Source: Deltaproteobacteria bacterium
Lineage (GTDB): Bacteria > Desulfobacterota > Desulfobacteria > Desulfobacterales > SURF-15
Assembly (NCBI GenBank): GCA_024644775.1
Contig: JAHEHB010000173.1
Location: forward strand, 1 to 10,514
Length of the DNA: 10,514 nt
Direction: 5' to 3'
Below are positions 1 to 6,057 of the stretch, one piece after another. The position numbers and the translations under genes were made by a program. The notes under the pieces are model-generated. The model made no database searches. It was not told the DNA's origin and saw only the letters and a program-made list of their open reading frames with translations. Each line of letters starts with the position of its first letter. Positions within the stretch are counted from its first letter, which is position 1.

Positions 1-396
1 ATTGACAGGATTCAGGTCCTTGGCAGCATTCTCCATTTCCTGGCATTGGAGCGTTTCCTTTAAATGATCGGCCTGTGCGGTTGCCCGCCCGTCCAACCAG
101 GTAATGGCAGGCCGAAGAATGTTTCCGTTTTGATCCAGAAATATCTGGGTTCGTGTTACACCCGAAATACAGATCCCCATGACATGGGCGATATGAGTTT
201 CTTTGTCATTAAAGAGTTCTTTGGCCAGTGCACAGATGGCGGACCACCAGGCTTCTGCAGAGATTTCTGCTGCATTCTCTTTGATTTCCGCCGGAGGCGA
301 CGGCCGAGCAATCTGCTTGACAAGTTGCGCATGCTTATCAAAAAGGCCCGCACGAATAGAGGTGCCGCCGATATCAAAGGTTAGAACCGTTTCCAT
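1..396 (-). CDS. FGGY-family carbohydrate kinase, N-terminal part (runs off left edge)
   Basis: The first 132 codons of a larger gene are present with no stop before the edge. Residues 7-20 read FDIGGTSIRAGLFD, the N-terminal ATP phosphate-binding motif of the actin/hexokinase fold. Residues 74-104 hold the FGGY-type segment with ISGVTRTQ and then ILRPAITWLDGRA, matching the sugar-binding region where xylulokinases and glycerol kinases have an SGQ motif and a W-x-D-x-R motif. Known members phosphorylate sugars, polyols or related compounds with ATP in the cytoplasm; the substrate here cannot be told. Full-length relatives are about 490-520 residues, so roughly a quarter is visible. The ATG at 396 gives the usual short lead-in to the motif. 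An in-frame ATG at 417 adds seven residues, and neither start has a good Shine-Dalgarno. The gene follows the thiolase on the same strand after 153 bases and may have its own promoter. Confidence 0.82.
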   Translation of the reverse strand, partial: METVLTFDIGGTSIRAGLFDKHAQLVKQIARPSPPAEIKENAAEISAEAWWSAICALAKELFNDKETHIAHVMGICISGVTRTQIFLDQNGNILRPAITWLDGRATAQADHLKETLQCQEMENAAKDLNPVN

Positions 397-415
397 TTGG
401 GGAGAAGATTTTAGC

Positions 416-547
416 ATGATTGATAGAGCGTTACGTCTTTTCGATCAAATTATAAAAGCACGGGCCATGTACTACAAGGCAAGGGCTTGGAACGAAGACG
501 GAAAGTCGACGGCCAAAAAACTCAACGCCTTGGGATTGTCCGATTAA
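416..547 (+). CDS. 43-residue ORF resembling the C-terminus of aldehyde:ferredoxin oxidoreductase
   Basis: This is the only plus-strand coding candidate with recognisable content. Residues 19-41 read YYKARAWNEDGKST followed by AKKLNALGL. That resembles the extreme C-terminus of tungsten-type aldehyde:ferredoxin oxidoreductases, which typically end with a YY-x-x-RGW segment, then PT, then a KL-x-x-LGL tail. None of the upstream catalytic, tungstopterin or Fe-S-binding parts is present, so no enzyme activity is expected. The ORF has its own ATG with GGGGAG eleven bases ahead and stops two bases before the convergent thiolase stop. Upstream in the same frame lies only antisense to the kinase gene, so it is either a decayed remnant of a lost oxidoreductase gene or a small free-standing protein. 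The assignment rests on about 25 residues of motif memory, without a search. Its start overlaps the possible kinase start at 417. Confidence 0.45.
   Translation: MIDRALRLFDQIIKARAMYYKARAWNEDGKSTAKKLNALGLSD
449..477 (-). promoter_or_regulatory. Candidate sigma70-type promoter for the FGGY kinase gene
   Basis: On the minus strand a perfect -10 hexamer TATAAT (449-454) lies 17 bases downstream of TTGTAG (472-477), which matches the -35 consensus at only three positions. Initiation about seven bases past the -10 would leave a leader of about 25 or 45 bases before the two possible kinase starts. The spacing and -10 are good, the -35 is weak, and the element lies inside the plus-strand mini-ORF, so this is a prediction only. 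Confidence 0.33.
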
Positions 548-549
548 AA

Positions 550-1725
550 CTACAGTCGCTCCAAAACCATGGCGAATCCCATTCCCCCGCCGGCACAGAG
601 GGATGCGACACCTAATGGGAGCGCCTCGCTTATCATGCTGTGAAGAAGCGTCACCACAAGCCGGCAGCCCGTCGCACCGACAGGGTGACCTAAGGCAATT
701 CCACTTCCATTGACATTGACCTTGTCGCGGTCCAATCCCAATTCTCTCTCACAAGCCAGGTATTGGGCCGCAAACGCTTCATTGATCTCATATCTGTCAA
801 TGTCGTTAATACCAAGGTCTGCCCTTTCTATGGCAGTCCGAATAGCCGGGACCGGCCCGATACCCATGATATTCGGATCGACTCCCACCACATGATAGCC
901 TCTGATCTTTGCAAGAGACGTCAGTCCCAGTTCATCAGCCCTTTCACGGTTTGCCACGATAACTGCAGCACTGCCGTCATTCATACCGCATGAATTGCCG
1001 GCCGTGACCGTCCCCTCGTTTTTGAAGACCGGCGGAAGCTTGGTCAATTGCGATAGGGTCATTTCCGGTCTTGGATGTTCATCTGTATCAAAAAGCACCG
1101 GTTCCTGTTTTTTTCTGGGTATGGATATCGGCACAATTTCAGCGGTAAATTTGCCCGTTTCAATGGCTTTTGCTGCCCGCTGATGACTCAGCAGGGCGTA
1201 CGAGTCCTGTTTTTCCCGTGAAATTTGATACGTTTCGGAAAGATTTTCAGCTGTCAGCCCCATCCCCGCTCCAATAGGATATTCCTGCATTCCTTTCCAG
1301 ACCAGATCATAAAGCTCAGCATGCCTCAACCGTTGGCCCCACCGGGCAGACTCCATAATATACGGGGCACGGCTCATACTCTCCACGCCCCCTGCTATAA
1401 CGAGTTCAGCCTCGCCGCACTGAATCGACTGATAGGCGGATATGATTGCCTGCATGGATGATCCACAGGTGCTGTTGATGGTAAAAGCAGGCACCTCCTG
1501 GGGTATCCCTGCGTTATACGCGGCAATACGACCGATATTACTATCCAGCGGCGCAAAGCAGTTGCCGAATATGACCTTATTGATCCAATCGGGTTGGATA
1601 TTTGTGCGGTTCATAACCTCCCGTATTATCGTTACGGCCAATTCCGTGGGTTCAATCGACTTCAAGCTGCCCCCGAAGTCACCAATTGCGGTTCTGACTC
1701 CACCGGCAACCACCACATCTTTCAT
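550..1725 (-). CDS. Thiolase / acetyl-CoA C-acyltransferase family protein
   Basis: A complete thiolase of 391 residues, the normal family length. Thiolases cleave 3-ketoacyl-CoA with CoA to release acetyl-CoA, or run in reverse to condense two acyl-CoAs. The nucleophilic cysteine lies in NSTCGSSMQ (Cys87). The NEAFAAQ motif (315-321), the histidine of GHPVGATG (His347) and the second active cysteine of CAGGGMG (Cys377) are all present, so it should be active. The ATG at 1725 is chosen because AAAGGA lies seven bases ahead and the protein then begins directly with MKDVVVAGGVRTAIG. A longer frame from GTG at 1752 overlaps the epimerase stop but has no ribosome binding site. It follows the epimerase by 23 bases and is the last gene of the catabolic run, fitting a terminal chain-cleavage step. 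Whether it acts on ordinary 3-ketoacyl-CoA or a special substrate cannot be read. Confidence 0.95.
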   Translation of the reverse strand: MKDVVVAGGVRTAIGDFGGSLKSIEPTELAVTIIREVMNRTNIQPDWINKVIFGNCFAPLDSNIGRIAAYNAGIPQEVPAFTINSTCGSSMQAIISAYQSIQCGEAELVIAGGVESMSRAPYIMESARWGQRLRHAELYDLVWKGMQEYPIGAGMGLTAENLSETYQISREKQDSYALLSHQRAAKAIETGKFTAEIVPISIPRKKQEPVLFDTDEHPRPEMTLSQLTKLPPVFKNEGTVTAGNSCGMNDGSAAVIVANRERADELGLTSLAKIRGYHVVGVDPNIMGIGPVPAIRTAIERADLGINDIDRYEINEAFAAQYLACERELGLDRDKVNVNGSGIALGHPVGATGCRLVVTLLHSMISEALPLGVASLCAGGGMGFAMVLERL

Positions 1726-1748
1726 ATCTTCATCCTTTCTGAACAGGC

Positions 1749-2729
1749 TCACGGAACAAATGTCGGCTCGATGTTCAGCCTCTGCATCGTCTCAATATAG
1801 TCCTTAACCGCTTCGGTAATGTTGTACCGTGGCGTAAAGCCAAGTTCGTTTTTCGCACGAGAAACGTTATAGATACTGTAAAAATTGAAACCAATCCCCG
1901 TGTGATCCAGACCCGGCCCGATGTCAAATTTAAATGTTGGAAAAACTTTCCGGACTGCTTGTGCAAAATCTATCAGGGTCGCTCCGACTCCGGTGCCGAT
2001 GTTAAATACTCTGTGGGTGAGGCCCTCTGCAAAACAGGCCATTGCAATTCCACGTCCGGCGTCTCTGATGTAAATGTAATCATCTTTTTGGTCCCCTCCT
2101 TTTTGAAAAACGAAGGGTTTTCCGAGCATTGCGTTTTCAATAATCCTGCAAGGGATCACCATCGGCGAATTGGGGTTCTTTGAAAGCCGACCCGGCCCGA
2201 ATATGGTGCTGAACCGCAACGCCACAAAGTCAACCCCAAAGTTTTTGTGAAATTGCAATCCTATTTGTTCCCCAAAAAGCTTTGTCACTCCGTATATCCC
2301 CAAAGGATCATTTTTAGGATATTCTTCGTTTATCGGTTCGTAATCAGGATGCGTATAATTTCCTGATATTTCGTTGTACACGGCTTTCGAGCTTGTATAG
2401 ACAATCCTCTCCAGTTTGCACGCCTTTGCCGCCCATAAGGTATTGACGGTTCCCTCCGTGTTGATTCGTATGGATTTCTTAGGATCGGCTTTGGAGAGCA
2501 GGGCAACCGTATGTATCATTCTTTTTACACGATGCTTCTTTATGGTTTCTATAAGATGTGTGGGATCAAGAACGTCACCCTTTACGTACAATGTTTTGTC
2601 TTTGATATCCTTAACAAGCGTATTGTCTTCAAAAGCGTCGTACAAGACAGGTTCGATTCCCATTTCCACCAGATTTCTCGCAACGGATGAGCCGATCGCA
2701 CCCATCCCTCCTGTGATCAGGACCGTCAT
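1749..2729 (-). CDS. NAD-dependent epimerase/dehydratase (extended SDR family)
   Basis: A 326-residue cytoplasmic oxidoreductase of the extended short-chain dehydrogenase family. The N-terminus MTVLITGGMGAIGSSVAR carries the GxxGxxG dinucleotide-binding motif on the first beta strand. Thr-Ser-Ser lies in VYTSSKAVY, and the catalytic Tyr-x-x-x-Lys is YGVTK (Tyr146, Lys150), followed by the conserved LRFSTIFGPGR region. Well-known relatives act on nucleotide sugars, as UDP-glucose 4-epimerase does, but many members in catabolic clusters act on other hydroxy or keto substrates, so no specific reaction is assigned. The ATG at 2729 is preceded by GGGAGG at five bases, a strong site. A longer frame from TTG at 2744 would run through that site and is rejected. 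Its stop lies 23 bases before the thiolase start, implying co-transcription. Its place inside an acid-degradation cluster is compatible with redox or dehydration of an intermediate. Confidence 0.88.
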   Translation of the reverse strand: MTVLITGGMGAIGSSVARNLVEMGIEPVLYDAFEDNTLVKDIKDKTLYVKGDVLDPTHLIETIKKHRVKRMIHTVALLSKADPKKSIRINTEGTVNTLWAAKACKLERIVYTSSKAVYNEISGNYTHPDYEPINEEYPKNDPLGIYGVTKLFGEQIGLQFHKNFGVDFVALRFSTIFGPGRLSKNPNSPMVIPCRIIENAMLGKPFVFQKGGDQKDDYIYIRDAGRGIAMACFAEGLTHRVFNIGTGVGATLIDFAQAVRKVFPTFKFDIGPGLDHTGIGFNFYSIYNVSRAKNELGFTPRYNITEAVKDYIETMQRLNIEPTFVP

Positions 2730-2740
2730 GTTTTCCTCCC

Positions 2741-2830
2741 TCAATGAGTGTTGCCGCCCGACTTCTTACGGTAGTTCACCCCGGCGAAAATGCCTCTTTT
2801 GATGAAATATGGCGCGTATTTGAGCGCCAT
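2741..2830 (-). CDS. Possible small ORF between tctB and the epimerase gene (29 codons)
   Basis: Unrecognised. After the tctB stop the minus strand holds an ATG-started frame of 29 residues beginning MALKYAPYFIKRGIFAG and ending with a basic, glycine-rich tail (YRKKSGGNTH). The frame stays open upstream to 2863, overlapping the tctB end in another register, so a rare ATT start at 2857 would give about 38 residues. The stop lies 11 bases before the epimerase start. In favour: codon third positions are G/C-rich as in a real gene and the peptide looks amphipathic with a basic end. Against: no clear Shine-Dalgarno precedes either start, and the length is short enough to occur by chance. It may also be the remaining end of a deleted gene. 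Confidence 0.3.
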   Translation of the reverse strand: MALKYAPYFIKRGIFAGVNYRKKSGGNTH

Positions 2831-2847
2831 GTATAGCCATCGTGTTA

Positions 2848-3297
2848 TTATGGCAATTGTACTTTAAGCAGCACTTTGAATACAACGTAACATAAGCCCG
2901 TGGCTGTCATGGATGTAATCAGTATCGTTATCCAACGGGGTGGTTCTATAAATCTTAGTATGGCGATCATGAATATCAACGTGGTCACCAGGAAGCCTGT
3001 ATACTCCAACCCCACTCCATAAAAGCTCAATATGACGACAGCGGTTAATAATCTCTTCCAGCTATCCTTTTGCGGGAAGAAATTTTCTTTTTGTGCATGT
3101 TTTTTTTGTTTCACAATGGGAACAAGCAGTATCAACGACAGAAAAATGAGGATGATTCCTCCTATAAAAGGGAAGAAACCTGCATTGGGAATTCCTGAGT
3201 TCAAGCCTCCGTACTTAAATGATCCCAGCGTAAATAAAAGACCCATTGCAATAAAGAAGAAAACGCTGATGGCATCCCGCTTCTTCATATTATTCAT
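2848..3297 (-). CDS. tctB: TctB-family small membrane subunit of a tripartite tricarboxylate transporter
   Basis: A 149-residue hydrophobic protein, the usual size of TctB, the small integral membrane subunit that pairs with TctA in binding-protein-dependent secondary uptake. Membrane segments appear at about residues 10-27, 41-62, 82-115 (probably two) and 121-143, with a charged cytoplasmic-type loop (KQKKHAQKENF) in the middle. The segment GIPNAGFFPFIGG after the first helix matches the family's glycine/proline-rich G-x-FFP region. The start at 3297 is chosen because AAAGGG sits seven bases ahead and the next residues MNNMKKRDA form a normal short N-terminus. A longer frame from 3402 would run through the intergenic hairpin and is rejected. 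It lies downstream of tctC, separated by a 163-base gap that carries the hairpin, which may set its level below that of the binding protein. Confidence 0.88.
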   Translation of the reverse strand: MNNMKKRDAISVFFFIAMGLLFTLGSFKYGGLNSGIPNAGFFPFIGGIILIFLSLILLVPIVKQKKHAQKENFFPQKDSWKRLLTAVVILSFYGVGLEYTGFLVTTLIFMIAILRFIEPPRWITILITSMTATGLCYVVFKVLLKVQLP

Positions 3298-3375
3298 ATC
3301 GAAACCCTTTAATTGTTTAAAGAAAGTCTTAAACGGGTTGTATCTTAATTTCCCGATGGCGCACAAAAAGGCAAT

Positions 3376-3418
3376 TTGGGAAAGGAACCTATGGAAAGCC
3401 AAAAGGCTCCTTTCCCAA
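3376..3418 (-). terminator. Strong intercistronic hairpin between tctC and tctB
   Basis: In minus-strand RNA, the arm at 3418-3405 pairs with the arm at 3389-3376 over 14 consecutive base pairs with a single G-U wobble, around a 15-base loop. It begins 42 bases after the tctC stop and ends 78 bases before the tctB start. A broken U-rich stretch (GCCUUUUUG) follows a few bases later. It could act as a partial terminator or as a 3' stabiliser of the tctC message, either of which would give more binding protein than membrane subunit. It is not expected to be a full stop because tctB follows on the same strand without an obvious promoter. Confidence 0.65.
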
Positions 3419-3460
3419 TGGATTATTTTTCTATGTGGGTTGTCGCCTCACATGGAATCC

Positions 3461-4435
3461 TTACTTTAAGACACCCAGCTCTTTTAACAACTTGAATTGG
3501 ACCTGGCCGAATTCCTGCACCAGTTTTGAGAAATCTTCAGTTTTGCGGTACCAAATAGGCATTCCGAGTTTCCCCAATTTCTCTTTGTAAGCCGGATTTT
3601 CGGTCACTTTTCCAATGGCCTCACTAAGTTTCGATACAATATCTTTCGGGGTGCCGCTACGAACAAAGGTTCCCAGATAGGGAGCGGGAATTCCCAGTGC
3701 GTATCCAAGCTCGTCTACGTTTGCAACGTCCGGCACCAGATGATGCCTTTGGGGGACGGTAATGGCAAGCGGTCTGATTTTATTGGCCTTTATTTGTCCG
3801 ATGGCTCGTGCGCCGCATGTCAATATGGACATGTCCACATGGCCGCCCAGAAGCGCCGACATGTTGGGGCCGTCCCCCTGGAAGGGGACATCCAGCATTT
3901 GGATTTTTGCTACTTTGGAAAACGTCGTCCCGATGGTCCACCAGAGATTACCTCTTCCGCTGTGTCCCCATTTTAGTTTTTGAGGATTTTTCTTGGCATG
4001 ATCTACGAATTCATCCAAAGTTTTCCATGGCGCATCGTATTTTACGAAGATAGCGGGCGCGTAACCCGACCACTGCGCAGCCGCTTGAATGTCTTTGGAC
4101 TTGTATATGAACCGCTCCGGTTTCATGACATACTCCGGCGTCGGCTGGTTGGTGTTGAACATGCCGAGGGTATATCCGTCCGGTTTACGTTTATACAAAA
4201 GATTTCCCGCCACGGCACCGGCCCCTCCGGGCTTATTCAATATGACCACCGGTTGCCCCAATTCTTTCTCGAGAAACTCAGCCATAAGCCTTGCTGCAGT
4301 GTCCGTGGCACCTCCCGCCTTATATTGGACGATTGCCTCAATAGCCCTGTCCGGATATTCAGCCTGGGCGGGACCATATCCAATTGTGCATATACATACC
4401 GTGATAATCGTTAAAAGAAATGTTTTTTTCACCAT
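3461..4435 (-). CDS. tctC: TctC-family periplasmic solute-binding protein
   Basis: A 324-residue extracytoplasmic receptor of the tripartite tricarboxylate transporter family, the normal length. It has a Sec signal peptide: a basic start (MVKK), a hydrophobic core to about residue 19, and a probable cleavage after AQA at residue 25, giving a mature protein starting EYPDRAIE. The two cysteines in the core do not form a lipobox. The family signatures AGGATDTAARLMAE (about 40-53) and PGGAGAVAGN (about 69-78), then KPDGYTLG, fit the ligand-binding cleft of Bordetella Bug-type receptors. Known ligands in the family are citrate and other mono-, di- or tricarboxylates and aromatic acids; this one's ligand is unknown. 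ATG at 4435 is preferred because AGGAGG lies five bases before it, while the adjacent ATG at 4438 is only two bases from it. It follows tctA by 77 bases. Confidence 0.93.
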   Translation of the reverse strand: MVKKTFLLTIITVCICTIGYGPAQAEYPDRAIEAIVQYKAGGATDTAARLMAEFLEKELGQPVVILNKPGGAGAVAGNLLYKRKPDGYTLGMFNTNQPTPEYVMKPERFIYKSKDIQAAAQWSGYAPAIFVKYDAPWKTLDEFVDHAKKNPQKLKWGHSGRGNLWWTIGTTFSKVAKIQMLDVPFQGDGPNMSALLGGHVDMSILTCGARAIGQIKANKIRPLAITVPQRHHLVPDVANVDELGYALGIPAPYLGTFVRSGTPKDIVSKLSEAIGKVTENPAYKEKLGKLGMPIWYRKTEDFSKLVQEFGQVQFKLLKELGVLK

Positions 4436-4499
4436 CATACCCTCCTTTCCTGTGATTTGAATTGAACAACATATGTTATTTTGGTCTGCTTTTACTTAC

Positions 4500-4510
4500 C
4501 ACCTCCTTTC
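4500..4510 (-). promoter_or_regulatory. Near-perfect Shine-Dalgarno sequence without a start codon
   Basis: Two bases after the tctA stop, the minus strand reads GAAAGGAGGTG, an eleven-base complement to the conserved 3' end of 16S rRNA. No ATG, GTG or TTG lies at a usable distance downstream; the overlapping GTG is too close and its frame ends after eight codons. The tctC gene has its own AAAGGAGGG much nearer its ATG. The element may be a relic of a rearranged gene start or a ribosome standby site. Confidence 0.4.
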
Positions 4511-4512
4511 AA

Positions 4513-6036
4513 TCAATCACTGCCATCATCGATTAGAATTTCTGGAAGCGTTTTTCTAAATAGCCTCAACATCAACGGTGAGATAAGGATCAAAACCCCC
4601 ACACCGAGGAGCGCTGCGGATATGGGGCGCGTAACAAATATCACAAAATTGCCATTGGCCATCATAAGAGATTGACCGAGATGTTTTTCCACAAGGGGAC
4701 CCAGTATTAGCCCCATGCAAAGCGGCGCGGCAGGGTATTCAAATTTTTTCATGAGATAGCCAAAAATCCCGAATAATATCATAATATTGATGTCTAACAG
4801 GCTGTAGTTAATGGAATATGAACCAATTAAACAGATCAGAAGGATTAGCGGGAAAAGCAGAATATAAGGCATCTTAAGAATTCTCACCCATAATCCAATC
4901 AATGGTAGATTGAGAATGAGTAACATCACGTTACCGATATACATACTTCCAACGACACCCCAAAAAATGTCTGGATGTTCAGTCAGCAAAAGCGGGCCGG
5001 GGATCACACCGTGAATCAAAAAGGCACCCATCAGCACCGCCATAACCACATTTGCAGGAATGCCCAAAGTCAAGAGCGGGATATACGCGCCTATTGAAGC
5101 AGCATTGTTACCCGTCTCGGGTCCCGAAACCCCTGCAATATTTCCTGTGCCGAATGTTTCGGGATGCTTGGAAAGTTTTTTTTCCAGCACATAAGAGGAC
5201 ACAGAGGCCAGCAGGGCACCGCCCCCGGGAATTACTCCCAAAAAAAATCCCAAAATAGACCCGCGTGCGATCGGGCCTGTCGAGTCCCTGAATTCTTTTT
5301 TACTTGGAAGAAGTTTCGAGAGCTTCGTTTCTGTTTTTATAAACGCTCTTTTCTCAAACGATTTTTCGATATTAAAAAATACCTCGGATATTCCAAACAA
5401 TCCCATCACCACAGGGATAATCCCGAGTCCTTCGGTGAGCCCGATGATACCCAGTGTAAATCTTATCTCTCCACTGATCAGATCCGTTCCAATGGTTCCC
5501 AACAATAGTCCGACAGCCGTCATCATTAAAGCTTTAATATATGAGCCGCTTGCCAAGTAGGTAACCATGACGAGCCCCAATGTCATAAGAGACGCATTTT
5601 CAGGCGGCCCAAAAGACAGCGCCATCCGCGCCATGGGGGGAGCCACAAAGGTTAACAATGCAACGGCAAAGGTCCCTCCGATAAAAGAACCAATGGCGCA
5701 TATTCCTAGCGCCTGGCCGGCTCGTCCTTTTTTGGCCATCTGATGTCCGTCCAAACAGGTAATCATGGTTGACGCTTCACCAGGAATATTCAGCAGAATT
5801 GATGTGGTAGAGCCTCCATATTGGGCACCGTAGTAGATGCCGGCCAACATGATGATTGATTGAACAGGCGTCATCTTGTAGGTGATGGGAAGCAGAAGAG
5901 ATATGGTCGCAACGGGACCTAGTCCCGGAAGCACCCCGACAAGGGTTCCCAGTAGGACTCCGATGAAACACATCACGAGATTGATGGGTTCGTAAGCAAT
6001 GTGAAACGCTAACGAAAGCTGATTGAATATAGCCAT
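4513..6036 (-). CDS. tctA: TctA-family large membrane subunit of a tripartite tricarboxylate transporter
   Basis: A 507-residue polytopic membrane protein, the standard TctA length, forming the solute translocation path with TctB and driven by an ion gradient rather than ATP. Both halves carry the family's internal-repeat motif: LVGVLPGLGPVATISLLLP (about 32-50) and GFFLGVIPGGGALLASV (about 263-279). The conserved YYGAQYGGSTTSILLNIPGE stretch (67-86) and PETGNNAAS (306-314) with TLGIPAN (323-329) also fit TctA. Hydrophobic segments run throughout, with a hydrophilic loop around 223-255. The ATG at 6036 gives the expected N-terminal alignment (short lead-in before VLLGTLVGVLPG), but no good ribosome binding site precedes it. 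The gene starts 21 bases after the enolase-superfamily gene stop, so translation may depend on ribosomes coming from that gene. It comes first of the three transporter genes here, rather than last as in the classical tctCBA operon. Confidence 0.95.
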   Translation of the reverse strand: MAIFNQLSLAFHIAYEPINLVMCFIGVLLGTLVGVLPGLGPVATISLLLPITYKMTPVQSIIMLAGIYYGAQYGGSTTSILLNIPGEASTMITCLDGHQMAKKGRAGQALGICAIGSFIGGTFAVALLTFVAPPMARMALSFGPPENASLMTLGLVMVTYLASGSYIKALMMTAVGLLLGTIGTDLISGEIRFTLGIIGLTEGLGIIPVVMGLFGISEVFFNIEKSFEKRAFIKTETKLSKLLPSKKEFRDSTGPIARGSILGFFLGVIPGGGALLASVSSYVLEKKLSKHPETFGTGNIAGVSGPETGNNAASIGAYIPLLTLGIPANVVMAVLMGAFLIHGVIPGPLLLTEHPDIFWGVVGSMYIGNVMLLILNLPLIGLWVRILKMPYILLFPLILLICLIGSYSINYSLLDINIMILFGIFGYLMKKFEYPAAPLCMGLILGPLVEKHLGQSLMMANGNFVIFVTRPISAALLGVGVLILISPLMLRLFRKTLPEILIDDGSD

Positions 6037-6057
6037 GGTTATAGTGAATCGATAATC

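Noticed and set aside
203..415. Plus-strand frame upstream of and continuous with the 43-residue ORF
   Set aside because: This part is antisense to the FGGY kinase coding sequence and has no protein-like features; only the segment from 416 on resembles a known family.
3298..3402. N-terminal extension of TctB from an upstream start
   Set aside because: It would translate the intergenic hairpin region and bypass the good ribosome binding site at 3297; TctB proteins of about 150 residues are normal.
4468..4477. Ten-base palindrome AACATATGTT upstream of tctC
   Set aside because: Short, A/T-rich and single; with no second copy or regulator nearby, an operator call is not supported.
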